This document shows, in pieces, positions 46,856 through 54,955 of a DNA stretch of 64,000 nt. Under the pieces are notes generated by a model, which was given only the letters and a program-made list of their open reading frames with translations, did not search any database and was not told the DNA's origin. This DNA is from Nocardioides sp. Root122 (GTDB taxonomy: Bacteria; Actinomycetota; Actinomycetes; Propionibacteriales; Nocardioidaceae), in contig NZ_LMDE01000013.1 in NCBI RefSeq assembly GCF_001425025.1, positions 67,934 through 131,933 on the forward strand, read 5' to 3'. The position numbers were made by a program, and so were the translations under genes. Position 1 is the stretch's first letter, and the number at the start of each line of letters is the position of its first letter.

Positions 46856-48055
46856 TCATCCCCACGTCTCGTCGACGACGTGCGCCGCGATCGCCAGGCT
46901 CGAGGTGGCTGCCGGGGACGGCGCGTTGCGCACGAGGGTGACGCCGTCGGCCTGCGTGATGCGGAAGTCGTCGACGAGGCTGCCGTCGCGGTCCACCGCC
47001 TGCGCCCGCACGCCGCTGCCGGCGCGCACCACGTCGCCCGCGTCGATCGCGGGGACGTAGCGCGACGCCTTGCGCATGAAGGCCCGGGTGGAGGCCGAGC
47101 CGATCACCTCGTCGATGCCAGTGCGCCAGTGGGCGCGCGCGAGGCGCCAGAACCCGGGGTAGGTCAGCACGTCGCGCAGGTCGGCCGCCGAGACGTCGCG
47201 GCGTCGGTAGCCCTCGCGCCGGGTGGCGAGCACCGCGTTGGGGCCGACCTCGAGCTCGCCGCCGACGCGACGGGTGAAGTGGACGCCGAGGAACGGGTAG
47301 CGCGGGTCGGGGACCGGGTAGACCATCCCGCGGACCAGGTCCTGCTTGGCCCGGCTGACCGCGAGGTACTCCCCCCGGAACGGCAGGATCGCCGGGCTCG
47401 GCCCGGCCCCGACCAGGGCGGCGACGCGGTCGGACTGCAGGCCGGCCGCGACCACGAGGTGGTCGACGACGACGGGCGCGCCTCCACCGGCGACGTCGAC
47501 CGCGACCCGTCCGCCCTCCCGGCGGATGCCGACCACCGGCGAGGACAGCCGCACCTCACCTCCGGCGGCGACCACCTCGTCGGCGATGGCCCGGGTGATG
47601 GCGACGTAGTCGGTGATCGCGGTCGCCGGCGAGTGCAGCGCGGCCAGCCCGGCGGCGTGGGGCTCGACCTCGGTGATCTCGGCGGACGTCAGCCGCCTCA
47701 GTCCCGGCACCCCGTTGGCGGTGGCCGTGCGCTCCAGGGCGTCAAAGCGCCCCATCTCCGCCTCGTCGACGGCGACGACGAGCTTGCCGCACTCGTCGTA
47801 CGCGATCGCGTGCTCGGCGCAGAACTCGCGCAGGAGCAGGCGCCCGCGGGTGCACAGCTCGGCCTTGAGGGTGCCCGGCCGGTAGTAGATGCCGGCGTGC
47901 ACGACGCCGGAGTTGTGCCCGGTCTGGTGCGCGGCGAGGTGGTCCTCCTTCTCCAGGACCACCACCTCGGTCCCGGGCCGCCGTCGCACGACCTCGCGCG
48001 CGATCGCCACCCCGAGGATGCCGCCGCCGACGACTCCCACGGTCTTCTCCCCCAT
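46856..48055 (-). CDS. lhgO: L-2-hydroxyglutarate oxidase
   Basis: A 399-residue FAD enzyme of the DAO family: VGVVGGGILGVAIAREVVRRRPGTEVVVLEKEDHLAAHQTGHNSGVVHAGIYYRPG is the LhgO signature (FAD loop plus HNSGV-HAGIYY). C-terminal blocks are PFRGEYLAVSR, PVPDPRYPFLGVHFTRRV and GDVVRAGSGVRAQAVDRDGSLVDDF. It returns L-2-hydroxyglutarate to 2-oxoglutarate, passing electrons to quinone or oxygen. ATG 48055 begins just before the FAD loop; the longer frame to 48199 overlaps the divergent arfB start region and is rejected. Confidence 0.93.
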   Translation of the reverse strand: MGEKTVGVVGGGILGVAIAREVVRRRPGTEVVVLEKEDHLAAHQTGHNSGVVHAGIYYRPGTLKAELCTRGRLLLREFCAEHAIAYDECGKLVVAVDEAEMGRFDALERTATANGVPGLRRLTSAEITEVEPHAAGLAALHSPATAITDYVAITRAIADEVVAAGGEVRLSSPVVGIRREGGRVAVDVAGGGAPVVVDHLVVAAGLQSDRVAALVGAGPSPAILPFRGEYLAVSRAKQDLVRGMVYPVPDPRYPFLGVHFTRRVGGELEVGPNAVLATRREGYRRRDVSAADLRDVLTYPGFWRLARAHWRTGIDEVIGSASTRAFMRKASRYVPAIDAGDVVRAGSGVRAQAVDRDGSLVDDFRITQADGVTLVRNAPSPAATSSLAIAAHVVDETWG

Positions 48056-48108
48056 GCCGTCAGACGGTGGTGGGTGGCCCCACCGGCCGTCAACCCCAGA
48101 ATGGGGGC

Positions 48109-48537
48109 ATGCGCGACCTCCACGTCCCCGCCGGCCCGGGGCTGCCCGACGGCCTGGTCGTGCCCGCTGCCGAGCTGGTCGAGCGGTTCTCGAAGTCACC
48201 CGGCCCGGGTGGTCAGTCGGTCAACACGACCGACTCGCGCGTCGAGCTCGACTACGACGTGGCCTCGTCGGCGGCGCTCAGCGATGCGCAGCGGGCCCGG
48301 GCGCTGCGGCGCTGGCCGTCGGGCCGGGTGACGATCGCGGCGTCCGAGCACCGGTCCCAGCACCGCAACCGGGTGGCCGCGCGCGAGCGGCTCGCGGCGC
48401 TGCTGCGCGAGGCGCTCGCCCCGCCCCCGCCGCCGCGGCGACCGACGCGGCCGACCCGCGGGTCGAAGGAGCGGCGGCTGCAGGCCAAGAAGCAGCGCGC
48501 CCGCACGAAGTCGCTCCGGGGCCGGGTGACCGACTAG
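48109..48537 (+). CDS. arfB: ArfB-type peptidyl-tRNA hydrolase (release-factor-like)
   Basis: A 142-residue protein with the catalytic GGQ loop SKSPGPGGQSVNTTDSRVELDYDV (about residues 28-50), the RSQHRNRVAARERLAALL helix and a basic tail SKERRLQAKKQRARTKSLRGR that enters the mRNA channel. It should release peptides from ribosomes stalled without a stop codon. CAGAAT six bases before ATG 48109 suits a leaderless start. Its TAG shares the CTAG tetranucleotide with the purE stop on the other strand. Confidence 0.9.
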   Translation: MRDLHVPAGPGLPDGLVVPAAELVERFSKSPGPGGQSVNTTDSRVELDYDVASSAALSDAQRARALRRWPSGRVTIAASEHRSQHRNRVAARERLAALLREALAPPPPPRRPTRPTRGSKERRLQAKKQRARTKSLRGRVTD

Positions 48538-49064
48538 AAGCCCACGCGGCGGGTGTCGCCGGCAGCGGCACGGCGTACGACGTCGCCTTTGGCGTGGGCG
48601 GTCTCGGCGAGCCCGGCCTGGTAGTCGACGAGGCGCTGCTGCAGCTCGGGGTCGCTGGTGCCGAGGATCCGGGCGGCCAGGATGCCGGCGTTCTTGGCGT
48701 TGCCGATGGCGACGGTGGCGACGGGGATCCCTCCGGGCATCTGCACGATCGAGAGCAGCGAGTCCATGCCGTCGAGGTACTTCAGCGGCACCGGGACGCC
48801 GATCACCGGCAACGGGGTGAGGGAGGCGAGCATGCCGGGCAGGTGGGCCGCTCCCCCGGCGCCGGCGATGACCACCGACAGGCCGCGGGCGTGGGCCTGC
48901 TGGCCCCACGCGACCATCTCGGTGGGCATCCGGTGCGCGGAGACCACGTCGGCCTCCCACGCGACCCCGAGCTCCGTGAGGATCTCCCCCGCGGCCTGCA
49001 TGACCGGCCAGTCGGAGTCGGAGCCCATCACGATGGCGACCTTCGCCTGCTGCTGCTCGCTCAT
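48534..49064 (-). CDS. purE: N5-carboxyaminoimidazole ribonucleotide mutase
   Basis: A 176-residue class I PurE, which converts N5-CAIR to CAIR in purine synthesis. Diagnostic motifs are IVMGSDSDWPVMQAA, VVSAHRMPTEMVAW (active-site histidine), IAGAGGAAHLPGMLASLTPLPVIGVPV and IGNAKNAGILAARILG. It follows purK by four bases, so PurK product is used directly. GAGCAGC before ATG 49064 lies within the purK end region. Confidence 0.96.
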   Translation of the reverse strand: MSEQQQAKVAIVMGSDSDWPVMQAAGEILTELGVAWEADVVSAHRMPTEMVAWGQQAHARGLSVVIAGAGGAAHLPGMLASLTPLPVIGVPVPLKYLDGMDSLLSIVQMPGGIPVATVAIGNAKNAGILAARILGTSDPELQQRLVDYQAGLAETAHAKGDVVRRAAAGDTRRVGF

Positions 49065-49068
49065 GTCT

Positions 49069-50238
49069 TCACTCGCTTTCGTTGCCGAGGTCGCCGCGGA
49101 ACCACGCTGCCGCGTGCCGGGCGCGCTCGAGGCAGTCCTCGAGGTCGTCGCCGTAGGCGTTCACGTGCCCGACCTTGCGGCCGGGGCGGAGGTCCTTGCC
49201 GTAGAGGTGCACGCGCAGCTGCGGGTCGCGCGCCATCGCGTGCGGCAGGCCGTCGTAGAGGTGCCCGCTGTCGGTGGGTCCGCCGAGGATGTTGACCATC
49301 ACGGTCCAGCGCTCACGCGGTGCCGGCGAGCCCAGCGGGAGGTCCATGACGGCGCGCAGGTGGTTCTCGAACTGGGACGTCACGGCGCCGTCCTGGGTCC
49401 AGTGGCCGGTGTTGTGCGGACGCATCGCCAGCTCGTTGACCAGGATCCGGCCGTCGGTGGTCTCGAAGAGCTCGACGGCGAGGATGCCCGTGACGTCGAG
49501 CGCACCGGCGACGCGCAGGGCGATCTCCTGCGCCTGACCGGCCAGTGCGGGCGCGAGGTCCGGCGCCGGGGCGATCACCTCGTGGCAGATGCCGTCGAGC
49601 TGGGTGGAGGTCACGACCGGGTACGCCGCCGCCTGACCGCTCGGCGAGCGGGCGACCAGCGCGGAGAGCTCACGGCGGAAGTCGACCAGCTCCTCGGCCA
49701 GCACCTCCACGCCTGCCGCGTCGGCCGCGTCGAAGGCGGCCTGTGCCTCGCCGGGGGCGCGCACCACCCACACCCCCTTGCCGTCGTAGCCGCCCCGCGT
49801 GGTCTTCAGCACGCACGGCAGCCCGAAGGCCTCGACCTCGGCGGTGGTGGTGACCACGGCGTTGCGCGGGCACGGGACGTCGAGCTCGGCGAGCCGGCGG
49901 CGCATGACCGCCTTGTCCTGGGCGTGGACGAGCGCGCCGGGACCGGGCCGTACGGCGACTCCCTCCGCCTCGAGCGCGTGCAGGTGGTCGGTGGGCACGT
50001 GCTCGTGGTCGAAGGTGACCACCTTCGTGCCCTCGGTGACCCGGCGCAGCGTCGGCAGGTCGGTGTAGTCACCGACGAGGTGGTCGGGGATGACCTGGGC
50101 GGCGGAGACGCCCTCGGCCTCGGCGAGCAGGCGCAGGGGCAGCCCCAGCGCGATCGCGGGCTGGGCCATCATCCGGGCCAGCTGGCCTCCGCCGATGACG
50201 GCGAGCGTGGGGGCACGGTGCGAGCCGGTCGAGGACAC
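49069..50238 (-). CDS. purK: N5-carboxyaminoimidazole ribonucleotide synthase
   Basis: A 389-residue ATP-grasp enzyme that makes N5-CAIR from AIR, bicarbonate and ATP. Seen are VIGGGQLARMMAQPAIALGLPLRLLAEAEGVSA (N-terminal PurK signature), TRGGYDGKGVWVV (glycine loop), LAEELVDFRRELSALVARSPSG, GILAVELFETTDGRILVNELAMRPHNTGHWT. GTG 50238 has TAGGCT six bases before it, giving purK-purE a leaderless promoter. Confidence 0.96.
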   Translation of the reverse strand: MSSTGSHRAPTLAVIGGGQLARMMAQPAIALGLPLRLLAEAEGVSAAQVIPDHLVGDYTDLPTLRRVTEGTKVVTFDHEHVPTDHLHALEAEGVAVRPGPGALVHAQDKAVMRRRLAELDVPCPRNAVVTTTAEVEAFGLPCVLKTTRGGYDGKGVWVVRAPGEAQAAFDAADAAGVEVLAEELVDFRRELSALVARSPSGQAAAYPVVTSTQLDGICHEVIAPAPDLAPALAGQAQEIALRVAGALDVTGILAVELFETTDGRILVNELAMRPHNTGHWTQDGAVTSQFENHLRAVMDLPLGSPAPRERWTVMVNILGGPTDSGHLYDGLPHAMARDPQLRVHLYGKDLRPGRKVGHVNAYGDDLEDCLERARHAAAWFRGDLGNESE

Positions 50239-50244
50239 GACCGG

Positions 50245-50250
50245 AGCCTA
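50245..50250 (-). promoter_or_regulatory. Leaderless -10 box (TAGGCT) for purK-purE
   Basis: Minus-strand TAGGCT (part of TATAGGCT), six bases, then GTG 50238. Confidence 0.5.
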
Positions 50251-50280
50251 TAGAAGGCGTGCGCGACGTCCGGGCCCGGC

Positions 50281-50595
50281 TCAGCCGGGGACCGGCGCCG
50301 CCGACTCGAAGCGCAGGCCGCGACCGCGGTGCGTGGTGATCAGCGTCGGGTTGCGCGGGTCGTCGTCGAGCTTGCGTCGCAGCCACCCGAGGTGGACGTC
50401 GATGGTCTTGGAGTTGGTGTAGAACGACGTCTGCCACACGTCCGCCATCAGCTCGCCGCGGGTCACGATGTCGTCCGGGCGCGCCATCAGGGCATGCAGG
50501 AGCTGGAACTCCTTGCGCGAGAGCCGGATCTCCCGCTCACCCCTCCACACCTGCCGCGTCGAGGGGTCCAGTCGCACGTCTTGCACAGCCAGCAC
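50281..50595 (-). CDS. Stand-alone winged-helix DNA-binding protein (OmpR/PhoB-type)
   Basis: A 104-residue protein that is only the effector domain of an OmpR/PhoB response regulator: VQDVRLDPSTRQVWRGEREIRLSRKEFQLLHALMARPDDIVTRGELMADVW, then NSKTIDVHLGWLRRKLDDDPRNPTLITTHRGRGLRFE with the recognition helix. No receiver domain precedes it, and a TACCTT box six bases before GTG 50595 indicates that the gene really starts here. It would act as a phosphorylation-independent regulator. Its target is unknown; purK lies downstream with its own promoter. Confidence 0.85.
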   Translation of the reverse strand: MLAVQDVRLDPSTRQVWRGEREIRLSRKEFQLLHALMARPDDIVTRGELMADVWQTSFYTNSKTIDVHLGWLRRKLDDDPRNPTLITTHRGRGLRFESAAPVPG

Positions 50596-50601
50596 GGGGC
50601 G

Positions 50602-50607
50602 AAGGTA
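50602..50607 (-). promoter_or_regulatory. Leaderless -10 box (TACCTT) for the winged-helix protein
   Basis: Minus-strand TACCTT, six bases, then GTG 50595; it argues that no receiver domain has been lost by misannotation. Confidence 0.5.
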
Positions 50608-50688
50608 GGCAGCCTGCGGGACTGGGGGGACCCTTATGGGTGAATTGTGGCGAACTGGTCTGGTCCACCTCGTGGCCCGTCGGCCGGG

Positions 50689-51696
50689 TCAACGACGGCG
50701 TAGGGCGACCGGCTCCACGAGGCCGAACCCGCGCACCGGCCGGGCCGGCAGCCGGCGGCTCTCCCACTCCGCGGGCGGCAGCAGGTCGGCGGTGTTCTGG
50801 TCGACGATCAGGCGGTTGCGGCGCGCCACCTGGGTGAGCCGGGCGGCCAGGTTGACGGGCGGGCCGAAGATGTCGCCGAGCCGCTGGATCACGGGTCCGC
50901 TGGCCAGCCCGAGGCGTACGTCGGGCATCTTGGCGTCGCGGCCGATGACGTTGATGATCCCCTCGGCCACCGCGACCGCGTCCTCGGCGCCGTTGGTGAC
51001 GAACAGCACCGAGTCGCCGAGGCTCTTGATGATCCGGCCGCCGTAGCGGGCGACCACGTCCTGGCAGCGGCTCTCGAAGACCTCCACCAGGTCGCCGATC
51101 TCGTCGCGGTCGAGGGTGTTGGACAGCGCGGTGAACGACACCAGGTCCGCGAACCCCACCGAGACGTCGATCGTGTGGAGGTCCTCGTCCTTGGCGCCCA
51201 TCGCCTCGATCCGGCCGACGGCGGCCGCGAGGTGGCGGCGCCAGGCGTAGACCAGCAGCCGCTCGAACGGCGGGTTGACCTCCTCGATCAGCCGCATGGC
51301 CGAGCCGATGCGTGAGCCGGTCGCCTCCTCGCTGCGCTCCATCTCCTCGACCCTGCTGACCAGGGTGGAGACCTCCCAGTCGGCGAGCCGCGCCATCGTC
51401 TGGCCGACGCCGCGCGTGAGGTTGACCGCCATGTCGAAGTCGACCGCACCCGCGTCGACGAAGCTCATCAGGGTGGACACGGCCTCGACGTCGGCAGCGG
51501 TGTAGGCCTTCTCACCGACGAACTCGGGGAAGCCGAGCGCGCGCCAGAGCCGTCGGGTCTGCTCGATCGTCAGGCCGGTCTCGGCAGCGACCTCGAGCGC
51601 GTTGAACTCGGGGGTGCTGCGGAGGATGGCGTCATCGAGCTGCTCCCCGGTCGGCCGGCCCGGGGACTCGCCGCGAGCGCCGCGGTCTGGTGCCAT
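50689..51696 (-). CDS. Class III adenylate cyclase with N-terminal regulatory domain
   Basis: A 335-residue protein. Residues 20-160 are helical and look like the autoinhibitory regulatory domain of mycobacterial Rv1264/Rv2212 cyclases (FNALEVAAETGLTIEQTRRLWRALGFPE onward). Residues 175-335 form the class III catalytic domain with both metal aspartates (D184, D228), substrate-specifying K224 and D275, and transition-state N282 and R286. All are adenylate-cyclase type, so it should make cyclic AMP. No membrane helix is present. ATG 51696 overlaps the stop of the PH-domain gene, so the two are coupled. Confidence 0.88.
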   Translation of the reverse strand: MAPDRGARGESPGRPTGEQLDDAILRSTPEFNALEVAAETGLTIEQTRRLWRALGFPEFVGEKAYTAADVEAVSTLMSFVDAGAVDFDMAVNLTRGVGQTMARLADWEVSTLVSRVEEMERSEEATGSRIGSAMRLIEEVNPPFERLLVYAWRRHLAAAVGRIEAMGAKDEDLHTIDVSVGFADLVSFTALSNTLDRDEIGDLVEVFESRCQDVVARYGGRIIKSLGDSVLFVTNGAEDAVAVAEGIINVIGRDAKMPDVRLGLASGPVIQRLGDIFGPPVNLAARLTQVARRNRLIVDQNTADLLPPAEWESRRLPARPVRGFGLVEPVALRRR

Positions 51697-52199
51697 CAGG
51701 TGCCGTCGTCGCGGCGGTCGCCGCCGGCGAGGCGATGCAGCTCGTCGGACACCTGCAGCTGGACCTCCTCGACGCGCGGGATGTCGTCCAGCTCGACGCG
51801 GCCGTCGGTGCTGGCGTCGGAGACGACCAGCGTCCCGCACCCGAAGATCCGGTCGATCACGCCGATCTCGAAGTCGACGCCGCTGATCCGGTTGAGTGGG
51901 ATCGTGCGACCCTCCTTGGCGATGAAGCCGGAGCGCTTGATGAAGCGCCGGTTGGTGAAGGTGTAGGTCGTGGTCAACCACCGGAGGAACGGCCCGACCA
52001 CGAACCAGACCACCACCGCCAGGAACAGCACCCAGACCACCAGCCGCGCGACGGAGTTGTCGACGACGCCCGTCAGGAGCAGCGCAGCGGCCAGGGCGAC
52101 GACGACCACCAGCCCCGGCAGGATCAGCGCCTTGGCGTGCGTGCGGGTGGAGACGACGACGTGTTCGCCCTCGTTCAGGAGCTTGGTCGGGAAGGCCAC
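51696..52199 (-). CDS. PH-domain (bPH2/YdbS-like) membrane protein
   Basis: A 167-residue protein with two membrane helices in a hairpin (about 29-46 and 52-72: LILPGLVVVVALAAALLL, LVVWVLFLAVVVWFVVGPF) after a strand VVSTRTHAKA, followed by a bacterial PH domain (TTTYTFTNRRFIKRSGFIAKEGRTIPLNRISGVDFEIGVIDRIFGCGTLVVSD). Similar proteins are thought to organise membrane complexes. GTG 52199 has CATGAT six bases before it. Its stop overlaps the cyclase start, suggesting that it may place or tune the cyclase at the membrane, which is inference. Confidence 0.85.
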   Translation of the reverse strand: MAFPTKLLNEGEHVVVSTRTHAKALILPGLVVVVALAAALLLTGVVDNSVARLVVWVLFLAVVVWFVVGPFLRWLTTTYTFTNRRFIKRSGFIAKEGRTIPLNRISGVDFEIGVIDRIFGCGTLVVSDASTDGRVELDDIPRVEEVQLQVSDELHRLAGGDRRDDGT

Positions 52200-52214
52200 G
52201 CGCCGATCATGGCA

Positions 52215-53015
52215 CTAGGCGGGTCTCACGTGCACCACGTCGCCGGCCGCGACGGTGAAGGCGCCGTCGTCGGTCCCGACGACCAGCGCCCCGGTGGCGT
52301 CGATGTCGAGCGCCTCCCCACGGCGTACGTCGCCGCCCGGCAGGTGGACGTCGACGGTGCGGCCCAGCGTCACGCACACGTCCGCGTAGGCGCGGCGCAG
52401 CGACTCGGTGTCGTCGAGCAGCCCCTGGAGCCCGTGCAGCGATCCCAGCACCTGGCCCAGCAGGCCGGTCCGCTCGACCGGCTCGCCCGTCTCCAGCGCG
52501 ATCGACGTGGCGAGGGCGATCGGCAGCTCGTCGAGCGTCTGGTCGACGTTGATGCCGACGCCGACGACGGCCATCGGACCGCTGTCGGTCTCGATCCGCT
52601 CGACGAGGATCCCGGCGACCTTGCGGCCCGCGCCGGTGTCGCCGCCGTCGACGAGCACGTCGTTGGGCCACTTGAGCGCGATGTCGGGCAGCCGGTCGGC
52701 GAGCGCGGCCTGGACGGCGTACCCGGTGAGGAGCGGGATCCACGACCAGGACTGGGCAGGCACCTCCGGGCGCAGCAGCACCGAGAAGGTGAGCGAGGAC
52801 CGGGCGGGCGTCTCCCACACCCGGTCGAGCCGGCCGCGGCCCGCCGTCTGGTGCTCGGTGACGAGCACGAGACCGGGCTCCTCACCCGTCCGGGCACGCT
52901 CGGCAACGGCCGCGTTGGTCGAGGGCGTGGCCTCCTCCACCTCCACGCGCCACCCGGCGGGCGCGGCCAGCCGGGCGAGGTCGATGGGTGGGCGAGGTGC
53001 GGGCGCGTCCGTCAT
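52215..53015 (-). CDS. birA: Biotin-[acetyl-CoA-carboxylase] ligase
   Basis: A 266-residue monofunctional biotin ligase. Motifs: ATPSTNAAVAERARTGEEPGLVLVTEHQTAGRGRLDRVWETP (biotin/ATP loop), LKWPNDVLVDGGDTGAGRKVAGILVER with the catalytic lysine, and GVGINVDQ. No N-terminal helix-turn-helix is present, so it does not repress biotin genes. It biotinylates the carboxylase alpha subunit, encoded elsewhere, that partners the divergent AccD/AccE. ATG 53015 is chosen; the longer frame lies in the divergent accD region. Confidence 0.93.
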   Translation of the reverse strand: MTDAPAPRPPIDLARLAAPAGWRVEVEEATPSTNAAVAERARTGEEPGLVLVTEHQTAGRGRLDRVWETPARSSLTFSVLLRPEVPAQSWSWIPLLTGYAVQAALADRLPDIALKWPNDVLVDGGDTGAGRKVAGILVERIETDSGPMAVVGVGINVDQTLDELPIALATSIALETGEPVERTGLLGQVLGSLHGLQGLLDDTESLRRAYADVCVTLGRTVDVHLPGGDVRRGEALDIDATGALVVGTDDGAFTVAAGDVVHVRPA

Positions 53016-53076
53016 GGGCACTAGATTGCCCCAGAGGGACCAGTGACGGACCAGCCACACTCCAGGAGGACAGCGC

Positions 53077-54696
53077 GTGAGTGCACAGCCGGGCGAGGGA
53101 ACCGAGGTTCCCGACCAGATCGATCTGCACACGACTGCCGGCAAGCTCGCCGACCTCGAGCAGCGCCTCGACGAGGCCGTCCACGCGGGCTCGAACAAGG
53201 CCGTGGAGAAGCAGCACGCCAAGGGTCGCAGGACCGCGCGCGAGCGGATCGAGATGCTCTTCGACGAGGGCACCTTCGTCGAGCTCGACGAGCTGGCCCG
53301 CCACCGCTCGACCGCGTTCGGGCTGGAGAAGAACCGCCCCTACGGCGACGGCGTGGTGACCGGCTACGGCGAGATCAACGGCCGCATGGCGTGCGTGTTC
53401 AGCCAGGACTTCACCGTCTTCGGCGGCTCGCTGGGCGAGGTCTACGGCGAGAAGATCACCAAGGTCATGGACCTGGCGATCAAGACCGGCTGCCCGATCA
53501 TCGGCATCAACGAGGGCGCGGGCGCCAGGATCCAGGAGGGCGTGGTCAGCCTCGGCCTCTACGGCGAGATCTTCCGCCGCAACGTCCACGCCTCCGGCGT
53601 GATCCCGCAGATCAGCCTGATCATGGGCAACTGCGCGGGCGGGCACGTCTACTCCCCCGCCGTCACCGACTTCACCGTCATGGTCGACCAGACCTCGGCG
53701 ATGTTCATCACCGGTCCCGACGTCATCAAGACCGTCACCGGTGAGGACGTCACGATGGAGGACCTCGGCGGCGCCCGGACCCACAACACCAAGTCCGGCA
53801 ACGCCCACTACATGGCCTCCGACGAGGAGGACGCCATCGACTACGTCAAGGCGATGCTGTCCTACCTCCCGCAGAACAACCTCGACCCGGCTCCCGAGCT
53901 CGACGAGTCGCCGGAGATGGAGGTCACCGACCTCGACCGGACGCTCGACACGATCATCCCCGACGGCGCGAACCAGCCCTACGACATGCACGACGTGATC
54001 ACCGCCGTGCTCGACGACGAGGAGTTCCTCGAGGTCCAGGAGCTGTTCGCGCCCAACATCATCGTCGGCTTCGGCCGCGTCGAGGGCCACGCGGTCGGCG
54101 TCGTGGCCAACCAGCCGATGCAGTTCGCCGGCTGCCTCGACATCGACGCCTCCGAGAAGGCCGCCCGCTTCGTGCGGTTCTGCGACGCGTTCAACATCCC
54201 CGTGCTGACCTTCGTCGACGTCCCCGGCTTCCTGCCCGGCACCGACCAGGAGTGGGACGGCATCATCCGCCGCGGCGCCAAGCTGATCTACGCCTACGCC
54301 GAGGCGACGGTCCCGCTGGTCACGATCATCACCCGCAAGGCCTACGGCGGCGCCTACGACGTGATGGGCTCCAAGCACCTCGGCGCCGACATCAACGTCG
54401 CCTGGCCAACGGCGCAGATCGCGGTCATGGGCGCCCAGGGCGCGGCCAACATCCTGCACCGCAAGACGCTCAAGAAGGTCGGCGAGGAGGGCGGCGACGT
54501 CGAGGCGAAGCGTGCCGAGCTCATCGAGGAGTACGAGACCACGCTGGCCAACCCCTACATCGCCGCCGAGCGGGGCTACATCGACGCCGTCATCGCCCCC
54601 CACGAGACGCGCGTCGAGGTCGTCCGGTCCCTGCGGCTGCTGCGCACCAAGCGCGAGAGCCTGCCGCCCAAGAAGCACGGGAACATCCCGCTGTGA
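53077..54696 (+). CDS. Acyl-CoA carboxylase beta subunit (propionyl/acetyl-CoA carboxyltransferase)
   Basis: A 539-residue carboxyltransferase of the PccB/AccD5 type. It has two crotonase folds: N-terminal RTARERIEMLFDEGTFVELDELARHR, GYGEINGRMACVFSQDFTVFGGSLGE, GINEGAGARIQEGVVSLGLYGEIFRRN; C-terminal FVDVPGFLPGTDQEWDGIIRRGAKLIYAYAEATVPLVTIITRKAYGGAYDVMGSKHLGAD. It moves carboxyl from biotin to acetyl- or propionyl-CoA. A strong GGAGGA site lies upstream of GTG 53077. The stop overlaps the epsilon subunit gene by four bases. Confidence 0.95.
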   Translation: MSAQPGEGTEVPDQIDLHTTAGKLADLEQRLDEAVHAGSNKAVEKQHAKGRRTARERIEMLFDEGTFVELDELARHRSTAFGLEKNRPYGDGVVTGYGEINGRMACVFSQDFTVFGGSLGEVYGEKITKVMDLAIKTGCPIIGINEGAGARIQEGVVSLGLYGEIFRRNVHASGVIPQISLIMGNCAGGHVYSPAVTDFTVMVDQTSAMFITGPDVIKTVTGEDVTMEDLGGARTHNTKSGNAHYMASDEEDAIDYVKAMLSYLPQNNLDPAPELDESPEMEVTDLDRTLDTIIPDGANQPYDMHDVITAVLDDEEFLEVQELFAPNIIVGFGRVEGHAVGVVANQPMQFAGCLDIDASEKAARFVRFCDAFNIPVLTFVDVPGFLPGTDQEWDGIIRRGAKLIYAYAEATVPLVTIITRKAYGGAYDVMGSKHLGADINVAWPTAQIAVMGAQGAANILHRKTLKKVGEEGGDVEAKRAELIEEYETTLANPYIAAERGYIDAVIAPHETRVEVVRSLRLLRTKRESLPPKKHGNIPL

Positions 54697-54914
54697 CGGC
54701 CGAGCAGGACGAGGCCCCGCTGCTGCGGGTCATCAACCAGGACGCCACGCCCGAGGAGGTCGCCGCCCTGGTGGCGGTCTTCTCGGCGCTCGGCTCGGCG
54801 GGCGCCGAGCCCCCGCGCAAGCCCCGCCCGCCCTGGAACCTGCCCGCGCGCGGCGTACGCACCACGCACCGGCACGGCGCGGGGGCCTGGCGCGCGAGCG
54901 GCCTGCCCCGCTGA
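54693..54914 (+). CDS. accE: Acyl-CoA carboxylase epsilon subunit
   Basis: A 73-residue protein. The helix LLRVINQDATPEEVAALVAVFSAL is the conserved core of actinobacterial acyl-CoA carboxylase epsilon subunits, and the Pro/Arg-rich part with the terminal GAGAWRASGLPR is their usual tail. It stabilises the complex of alpha and beta subunits. GTG 54693 overlaps the beta-subunit stop (GTGA), so both are made together. Confidence 0.9.
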   Translation: MTAEQDEAPLLRVINQDATPEEVAALVAVFSALGSAGAEPPRKPRPPWNLPARGVRTTHRHGAGAWRASGLPR

Positions 54915-54943
54915 CCCCACCGAGCGCTGTCACCTGACGGGTC

Positions 54944-54949
54944 TAGGGT
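54944..54949 (+). promoter_or_regulatory. Leaderless -10 box (TAGGGT) for DUF885
   Basis: TAGGGT, six bases, then GTG 54956. Confidence 0.5.
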
Positions 54950-54955
54950 CGCCCC

